A stretch of 64,000 bases of DNA. It comes from Idiomarina aquatica. GTDB taxonomy: Bacteria > Pseudomonadota > Gammaproteobacteria > Enterobacterales > Alteromonadaceae. Both the position numbers and the translations under genes were made by a program. Of this stretch, positions 58,628 to 64,000 are shown piece by piece (position 1 is the first letter of the stretch; each line of letters begins with the position of its first letter). The stretch covers positions 496,001 to 560,000 of the forward strand of contig NZ_PIPS01000002.1 in assembly GCF_003987185.1 (NCBI RefSeq), given 5' to 3'. The notes beneath the pieces are model-generated. The model did not search any database, had not been told where the DNA came from, and was given only the letters and a program-made list of their open reading frames with translations.

Positions 58628-60400
58628 TTGATTCACTACCACGTCAGCCCGATGGATCTTAAGGGCCATCTGTTCGAAGTAACGCTCACCATCGATACCC
58701 CCGCCGCTCAGCAGCGGTTATGGCTGCCCAACTGGATCCCCGGCAGTTATCTGATCCGCGATTTTAGCAAACACATCATCGGCTTGTACGCGGAACGCGG
58801 CAAAGAGTCCGTTGGCGTAGACCAACAGAGCAAAAACGAATGGGTGTTGGACACTGACGACAGCGGCACCGCAGTAACCGTGCATTATCAGGTTTACGCC
58901 TGGGATCTTTCTGTCCGTGCTGCCTACCTGGATCAACAACAAGGCTTTTTCAACAACACCAGCCTCTGTCTTGCCGTTGCCGGGCAGGAACAACAGCCGG
59001 TGACCCTCAGCGTCAGCGCACCGGATGAACGGCCCGACTGGAAACTGGCCACCGGTATGCCGAGAAAGTCCGGCAGCGCGCACGGTTTTGGAGCGTTCGA
59101 AGCGGAAAATTACGACGCCCTGATCGACTACCCGTTTCTGCTGGGTGAGCTCAGCATTGAGGAGTTTATTGCCCACGGCATCAAACACTCACTGGTACTG
59201 AGCGGACGCCATTACGCCGATATGTCACGGATCACGTCCGATTTGGCCCGCATCTGCGAGCACCAGATCAAACTGTTCGGCGAAGCCCCGTTTACGTCCT
59301 ACACCTTTTTGACCATGGTGGTCGGCGACGGCTTTGGCGGACTTGAACACCGTAATTCGACCGCCTTGCTGTGCAGTCGGAAGAGCCTGATCAGCAAGGC
59401 GCAGCACGCGCTGACCGACGATTATCAAACCTTCCTCAGCCTGTGCTGTCACGAGTACTTTCACAGCTGGAACGTTAAGACCTTAAAACCTAAAGCGTTT
59501 TTACCCTATCAGCTGGATCGCGAGAGCTACACCGAACAATTGTGGTTCTACGAGGGCATGACCTCGTATTTTGACGATTACATCACCCATGCCGCCGGCA
59601 TCATTGACGCCGACCGCTATTTAAAAGTGCTGGGCAACACCTTAGCACGGGTCGAGCGCGGCGTTGGCCAATACCAGCAATCGGTGACTGAGTCGAGTTT
59701 TCTGGCCTGGACGAAGTTTTACCAGCAGAACGAAAACGCACCGAACAGCATCGTCAGCTATTACGCCAAAGGCGCGCTGATTGGCCTGTGTCTGGATTTG
59801 ACCCTGCGTCTGCAAACCGATCATCAGCTGACCCTGGCGCAGGTGATGAGAGATCTCTGGCACACTTACGGTAAAACCGCCGTCGGCACCGCCGATGACA
59901 CCGTCGTAGAGTTTTTAAAACAGTACGCCGGCGTCGATGTCAGCGACTTTTTGCAGCAGGCGCTGTACGGCAAAGAAAGCCTGCCGGTTGAATCGTTGTT
60001 GCAGAATTTTGGCGTGACCACGCGCCGCTTTGTGCCGGCTGATGACAACAGCAGTAACGGCAAAGCGGTAGAAAAGCCGGCATCGGTGAATTTGGGCGCG
60101 CGTTATAAAGGCAACGCCAACGGGCTTGAACTGCTGTCGGTCTATCACGACGAAAACGCTTACCACGCGGGACTGTCCGCCGGTGATCGCATCATCGCCA
60201 TTGATAATATTCAGGCCACTGACAGTAACATCAACACCCTGCTCAGCCGTTTTGTGCCCGGTGATACGGTTACCGTGCACGCATTCCGCCGGGATGAATT
60301 ACTGACGCTTAAACTGACGTTCGCACAACCCAAAGCGACCAGTTATCATCTCAGTGTGCAAAAGCCGGAACATCTGAACGGTTGGTTACGCTGGGCGTAA
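58628..60400 (+). CDS. M61 family metallopeptidase with PDZ domain
   Basis: 590 residues. M61 glycyl-aminopeptidase type: N-terminal beta domain, catalytic domain with the zinc motif HEYFH at 275-279 followed by WNVKTLKPKAF, and a C-terminal PDZ domain (about 480-570; LSAGDRIIAIDNIQA). The start is taken as TTG 58628, since AAGGAG (58616-58621) lies exactly 6 bases before it and the protein then opens IHYHVSP as other members do; an ATG 8 codons earlier has no such site. No signal peptide. Peptide substrate unknown. Confidence 0.93.
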   Translation: MIHYHVSPMDLKGHLFEVTLTIDTPAAQQRLWLPNWIPGSYLIRDFSKHIIGLYAERGKESVGVDQQSKNEWVLDTDDSGTAVTVHYQVYAWDLSVRAAYLDQQQGFFNNTSLCLAVAGQEQQPVTLSVSAPDERPDWKLATGMPRKSGSAHGFGAFEAENYDALIDYPFLLGELSIEEFIAHGIKHSLVLSGRHYADMSRITSDLARICEHQIKLFGEAPFTSYTFLTMVVGDGFGGLEHRNSTALLCSRKSLISKAQHALTDDYQTFLSLCCHEYFHSWNVKTLKPKAFLPYQLDRESYTEQLWFYEGMTSYFDDYITHAAGIIDADRYLKVLGNTLARVERGVGQYQQSVTESSFLAWTKFYQQNENAPNSIVSYYAKGALIGLCLDLTLRLQTDHQLTLAQVMRDLWHTYGKTAVGTADDTVVEFLKQYAGVDVSDFLQQALYGKESLPVESLLQNFGVTTRRFVPADDNSSNGKAVEKPASVNLGARYKGNANGLELLSVYHDENAYHAGLSAGDRIIAIDNIQATDSNINTLLSRFVPGDTVTVHAFRRDELLTLKLTFAQPKATSYHLSVQKPEHLNGWLRWA

Positions 60401-60426
60401 CCAATCAGGTTGATCATTCGTACAGG

Positions 60427-61251
60427 TCATTCGTACAGACTGTACAGCAAACTGGGGTCGAGGCGTTCCTGGCCCCAGTTAACACGCCAGTCTAAATGAG
60501 GTCCCGTCGCGCGGCCTGTCGCGCCAATGGTACCAATCACATCGCCCTGCTCAATCGTCTGTCCGACTTCGACATCAACCGAGTTTAAGTGCAAATAGGT
60601 GGTATTCACCCGATAGCCGTGATCAATAATGATGGTGCCGCCGGAGTAAAACAGATCCGGTTCCGCCAGGGTCACCACGCCAGACCACGGGGCTTTTACC
60701 GGCGTGCCGGTTGGTGCGGCGATATCTTCGCCGTAATGAGGGTTGCGGGGTTCACCGTTTAGTATCCGCTGCGAACCATAATAGCCACTGATGCGGCCTT
60801 CCGCCGGCTTGATCAGCGGCGCTAAAAAATCTGTCCGGTCAGAGCGGTGCTGACGCGCCCGCCAGACTTTTGCGGCTTCACGCTTGGTGCGCTTAACCTG
60901 CTCAGGATCCGGAGTAACGGTACGTTGTGGCACCCCATCCACCCGCTCAATATTGTATTCGCGCTCGCTCAGAGTCAGCGTCTCGCTGCGCTGCTGACCG
61001 TTCAGCCTCACCGTTACGGTCTGCTGTAAGTCCGCTTTGCGGGCAAAACCAATCACAAAATAACCGTCCGGGGTAACCGCCACGTCCTTATCGTTCAGAC
61101 GAACTTCGGCCTCAGGATGAGTTTTACCGAGCAGTAACGCGCCCTGAGTGCGTTCACCGGACAACGCTAACGGAATGTCGTTCGCTAAAGCCGGCGCACC
61201 CGTCAGTGCACTGGCAACCAACGTCAACACACCGGCAATCAGACTACGCAT
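60427..61251 (-). CDS. M23 family peptidase (LytM/MepM-type) with HxD variant
   Basis: 274 residues. Signal peptide at about 1-23. C-terminal LytM domain: HxxxD with His172 and Asp176 (HYGEDIA), His221 in YLHLNS. The usual third motif HxH is HLD here (His252-Leu-Asp254), so Asp would take the zinc-ligand place. These enzymes cut peptide crosslinks of murein, or as inactive partners activate amidases. Whether this one is active is open. Overlaps the PTPS gene by 8 bases. Confidence 0.9.
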   Translation of the reverse strand: MRSLIAGVLTLVASALTGAPALANDIPLALSGERTQGALLLGKTHPEAEVRLNDKDVAVTPDGYFVIGFARKADLQQTVTVRLNGQQRSETLTLSEREYNIERVDGVPQRTVTPDPEQVKRTKREAAKVWRARQHRSDRTDFLAPLIKPAEGRISGYYGSQRILNGEPRNPHYGEDIAAPTGTPVKAPWSGVVTLAEPDLFYSGGTIIIDHGYRVNTTYLHLNSVDVEVGQTIEQGDVIGTIGATGRATGPHLDWRVNWGQERLDPSLLYSLYE

Positions 61252-62128
61252 AAGCTATCGCCCCCTTACCAACGCCTTCGTACGCCCGCACCTGCACCGC
61301 CTGTTCCGGTACCTGCTGCTTGATGGTATCCGCCAGATACTGGGCAATGCACTCCACCGTTGAATCGGTATCAATGACATAGTTTTCTGCTTTCGGAACA
61401 CAGAGCTCGAACAAGCCCTGATCCGCTGTGTAACTGTACCCGACATGAGTGGCTGAGGTTGCTGCCTGACGGGCATCGGCAGAGCGCAGCATCTGGGTGA
61501 CGTCACAGAGGTCATCGGCTGAACCCAGATAGATGTCGGCCCAGCGATCCGACCATTGCTTTTCCAGCACCGGCTGGCGCATATTGTCCAGGAAGATTTG
61601 CAGTTTTGAGCGGTGACCGTGCGCGATACGCTGACAGTTACCATCGTGTTTTTTCAAACCGTGGGTATAGTGGTAGTAAAAACCGTCAATGGCCTCGGGT
61701 CTCAAGCTCAAGGTTAAGCCCTCAACGTTCCCCGGCAGCTCACGTTTTATCACCGCGCGCAGATAATCGGTCACCGTCAGTGCGGTAACCTCTTCGGCAT
61801 CGATATAAGCAAAAGCATCCGCCGGGCAGTAAAGGTGAATTGACTTGCCGTTAGGTCGCATAAAATCAACCCAGTGCGAGCTCTCATCATCGGTGTGCGT
61901 TACCTTGGTGTACGCGTGACCCGCCGGTACTACCAGCTTATGGTCAACGGAATCATCGATGATGCGCTTAATCTGCTTTTTCACGCGACCGAAGTCCAGC
62001 ACCATCGACTGCTCGTTTAGCGCACCGTCGAGAATAATATCGACAATCCAGCTTTCGCCGACGATGCCCCGTTGCGGGCACAAATAAGAGCAATCGATAA
62101 CCGTAAGATCATTAACAAATAACTGCAT
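61244..62128 (-). CDS. PTPS-family protein with two pterin-synthase-like halves
   Basis: 294 residues, about twice the usual QueD length. The first half (about 1-130) keeps VLDFGRVK (43-50) and Asp63-His64, but its zinc motif is degenerate. The second half (about 145-294) keeps the zinc site: His156, Cys165 and HGH (170-172), and the C-terminal Glu (EGVGKG), but not the VLDFG segment. One complete active centre could form between the halves or across a dimer. QueD-type enzymes make 6-carboxytetrahydropterin for queuosine; the role here is inferred and another pterin reaction is possible. Cytosolic. Confidence 0.8.
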   Translation of the reverse strand: MQLFVNDLTVIDCSYLCPQRGIVGESWIVDIILDGALNEQSMVLDFGRVKKQIKRIIDDSVDHKLVVPAGHAYTKVTHTDDESSHWVDFMRPNGKSIHLYCPADAFAYIDAEEVTALTVTDYLRAVIKRELPGNVEGLTLSLRPEAIDGFYYHYTHGLKKHDGNCQRIAHGHRSKLQIFLDNMRQPVLEKQWSDRWADIYLGSADDLCDVTQMLRSADARQAATSATHVGYSYTADQGLFELCVPKAENYVIDTDSTVECIAQYLADTIKQQVPEQAVQVRAYEGVGKGAIAYA

Positions 62129-62164
62129 TAAAACGTTCTACCTAAACCCGTATTTTGAGCCGCA

Positions 62165-62803
62165 TTATAGCACTAACTGCAGCCACTCCCATAACAAACT
62201 CAACGACAGCGCAATTAAAATCGCACCCATTAAGCGGTCAACCCAATGGCTGTACGGCCACAACTTTTTAAACACCTTCGGTTGCGTCAGTAGCCAGGTT
62301 AAAAACACAAACCAGGCACCGGTCGCAACGGTCAGGTAGATACCATAACCCAGTTTTACGGCAAACGGCGTTGCCGGGCTGATGACCGTGGTAAACAGGG
62401 TGAGAAAAAACAGCGTCGCTTTAACATTCAGACCATTGGTTAAAAAACCCACACTAAAGGCTTTTCGCTTTCTCGGTAAACTTACGCTATCGGCGTCGTC
62501 ACCGACACTGCCACGAGGTTTGGCGGTAATAGCGCCGAGCCCAATGTAACCAAGATAAAGTGCACCGAGCATCAATAAGCTTAAATACACCCACTCATTC
62601 TGGTGGATGATAACGGCAACACCAATCAACGAGTAAGTGACATGAATGATAATGCCAACGGCAATGCCAAGGCTCACCCAGTAACCCGCTTTGCGGCCAA
62701 AACTGAGCGCATAACGCGATACCACGGCAAAGTCCGGCCCCGGGCTGGCAACCGCCAGCAGATGCACCAAAGCAATCGTTAAAAATTCACCCCAATAAGA
62801 CAA
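62165..62803 (-). CDS. LysE/RhtB-family amino-acid exporter
   Basis: 212 residues with six hydrophobic segments. The family start ALVHLLAVASPGPDFAVVSRYAL (about 11-33) is typical. It exports an amino acid or related small solute; which one is unknown. Starts at TTG 62803 with AGGGAG nine bases before. Divergent from a LysR gene over about 100 bases, a common pairing of exporter and regulator. Confidence 0.9.
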   Translation of the reverse strand: MSYWGEFLTIALVHLLAVASPGPDFAVVSRYALSFGRKAGYWVSLGIAVGIIIHVTYSLIGVAVIIHQNEWVYLSLLMLGALYLGYIGLGAITAKPRGSVGDDADSVSLPRKRKAFSVGFLTNGLNVKATLFFLTLFTTVISPATPFAVKLGYGIYLTVATGAWFVFLTWLLTQPKVFKKLWPYSHWVDRLMGAILIALSLSLLWEWLQLVL

Positions 62804-62902
62804 AGCTTGCGACTCCCTGCAAGTTAGTTTACTTTTAGTTAATTACAATTACGCTTTACTATTAATAGCAAGCCGCTGAAAAACAGCGATTAGAGGCTCA
62901 AT

Positions 62903-63790
62903 ATGGCGAAAAAACCTTCTCCGTCGCTCAATGCATTGCGTGTGTTTGACGTTGCTGCACGCTGCGCCAGTTTCAAGCAAGCGGCACAACAACTCGGCGT
63001 CACCCAAGCGGCGGTCACTCGCCAAATTCAGGCACTGGAGCAACAGTTGGAGATGACCCTGTTCCATCGTGATAACCGGGTGCATTCACTGACACCGGCC
63101 GGACTTGAGCTTGCCCCGCAACTGGAATCGATTTTTAAGCAATTGGATCAAACCCTCGATAGAGCGCGCCAATTAAGCGATAATAACACGACCACGTTAA
63201 CCGTCGCCATTGCCACGGCACGGCTTAAATTTTGGCTCAATCAGCAATTGGCCGATTTTCAGTCGCTTTATCCGCACATTCAACTGAATTTTGTCGGCTG
63301 CAGCGAGTCGCCGGATGCGGCCGAAACGGCAGAGCTCACCGCCAATCTCACGCACGACAGCCTCGATTTAGTGATTGCAGCAGCCCAGATCCGTGATCAG
63401 CACATTGGCCGTCATCCGCTCGGCGAAATCACGCTCGTGCCCTGCTCTAACGAACAAGACGAACAGCGGTTGTGGCAGACGCCCTGGTTGGTGAACCGCG
63501 ACAGCCCCAATCAGAGCGCTTACTTGAAGCATTACGCCAGCAACTTGCGGGCAACGCCGGTGATTCACAGCAACGATACGTTGATGGCGCTGGAGTTAAC
63601 CCAATCACAGCCGCGGGTTGCGTTAGTTGACCAACGCTACAGCCAATCGCCGCACTTTCCGTCGTTGACCTTGTTCCCGCAGTTTGCCACAACCACCAAA
63701 CCCGAACTGGCGGTGTTTTATCACAAACGGCGGCAACAGTCGGTGGCGTTAGTCGCCTTCACCAAATGGTTGCAACTGATCAGTAAATAA
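62903..63790 (+). CDS. LysR-family regulator (GcvA-like), divergent from lysE-type gene
   Basis: 295 residues. Helix-turn-helix at about 10-65 (CASFKQAAQQLGVTQAAVTRQIQAL), followed by a substrate-binding domain. The N-terminal pattern LNALRVFDVAARCASF is typical of GcvA-type LysR proteins. It probably controls the divergent exporter. The alkB gene begins 5 bases after its stop. Confidence 0.92.
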   Translation: MAKKPSPSLNALRVFDVAARCASFKQAAQQLGVTQAAVTRQIQALEQQLEMTLFHRDNRVHSLTPAGLELAPQLESIFKQLDQTLDRARQLSDNNTTTLTVAIATARLKFWLNQQLADFQSLYPHIQLNFVGCSESPDAAETAELTANLTHDSLDLVIAAAQIRDQHIGRHPLGEITLVPCSNEQDEQRLWQTPWLVNRDSPNQSAYLKHYASNLRATPVIHSNDTLMALELTQSQPRVALVDQRYSQSPHFPSLTLFPQFATTTKPELAVFYHKRRQQSVALVAFTKWLQLISK

Positions 63791-63795
63791 CCGTT

Positions 63796-64000
63796 ATGCA
63801 AAACGATTTATTCGACAGCCCGGCCAGCGAACCCATGCAGTTTAGCAGCGCCGGCTTCTTACTCAAGCAATGGCTGCTGCCGCAAGCCACCCAGCTGATT
63901 GACGAGGTGCGTAACTGCGTGCGGCTATCACCACTGCGCCACTTTACCACGCCCGGGGGGAAGTCGATGTCCGTGCTCAGCAGCAACTGCGGCCACTACG
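63796..64000 (+). CDS. alkB: Alpha-ketoglutarate-dependent DNA repair dioxygenase AlkB, N-terminal part
   Basis: Only the first 68 codons are in the window. They match AlkB: a short variable start, QLIDEV, then LRHFTTPGGKSMSVLSSNCGHY, with the TPGG..MS...NCG pattern of E. coli AlkB. AlkB removes methyl groups from 1-methyladenine and 3-methylcytosine in DNA and RNA. The iron-binding residues lie beyond the right edge. Confidence 0.85.
   Translation, partial: MQNDLFDSPASEPMQFSSAGFLLKQWLLPQATQLIDEVRNCVRLSPLRHFTTPGGKSMSVLSSNCGHY

Overview
The window is ordinary chromosome of a marine gammaproteobacterium in the Alteromonadales, most likely Idiomarinaceae (Pseudidiomarina/Aliidiomarina-like). 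This is inferred from gene content and order: purB-hflD-mnmA-rluE, a ycbZ-fabA-rmf block, a DUF3466/uup/grx-like/rlmKL operon, and DUF2835, DUF2989 and DUF6279 family genes. By eye the G+C is close to 50%. I see no insertion sequence, phage, integron or CRISPR array. Coding density is very high and no gap between genes exceeds about 200 bases.

Layout. 1-2924 (minus): RNA modification and purine block rluE, mnmA, hflD, purB (purB runs off the left edge). 3001-4670 (plus): a membrane protein and a Bax-type glucosaminidase, ending on ttcA in an interlocked convergent stop. 4667-13607 (minus): cbb3 oxidase structural genes ccoNOQP, then ccoH-ccoI-ccoS, a SafE/TauE-like membrane protein, uspE and ttcA. 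The ccoG and fnr genes usual at such loci are absent. 13760-15400: a chemoreceptor with a good sigma-28 promoter. 15535-19729: an RND efflux pump with its fusion protein. 19840-21423: divergent azoR and a LysR regulator. 21590-24356: ycbZ (Lon-like), fabA with a FabR-type operator, and convergent rmf. 24534-30550: rlmKL, grx-like, uup and a DUF3466 protein with a GlyGly-CTERM-like tail. 30742-30818: initiator tRNA. 30935-37444: the very large NAD-glutamate dehydrogenase, pyrD and zapC. 37643-43393: an NSS transporter, NhaC, PepN and DUF2835. 43513-47676: a zinc-ribbon protein, yeaC, msrC, an unknown 96-residue protein, proQ and prc. 47823-50678: an M14 carboxypeptidase and an alanine/glycine symporter. 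50743-55014: gap, a DUF2989 lipoprotein, msrB and pykA. 55055-58549: PilZ protein, LytS-type kinase, LytTR regulator and DUF6279 lipoprotein. 58628-62128: M61 peptidase, M23 peptidase and a two-domain PTPS-family protein. 62165-64000: LysE exporter, divergent LysR and the start of alkB.

Taken together, the large GDH, PepN, M14 and M61 peptidases, the NSS and AGCS sodium symporters, NhaC and a LysE exporter fit a sodium-using bacterium living on peptides and amino acids. The cbb3 oxidase serves respiration at low oxygen. The most useful non-coding observations are a perfect FabR-type palindrome filling the spacer of the fabA promoter, the sigma-28 promoter of the chemoreceptor, and an 11-bp inverted repeat bracketing the azoR/LysR control region. 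No clearly undescribed multi-gene system was found. The most unusual proteins are the two-domain PTPS protein, an M23 peptidase with HxD in place of HxH, and an AGCS symporter with a roughly 100-residue insertion.
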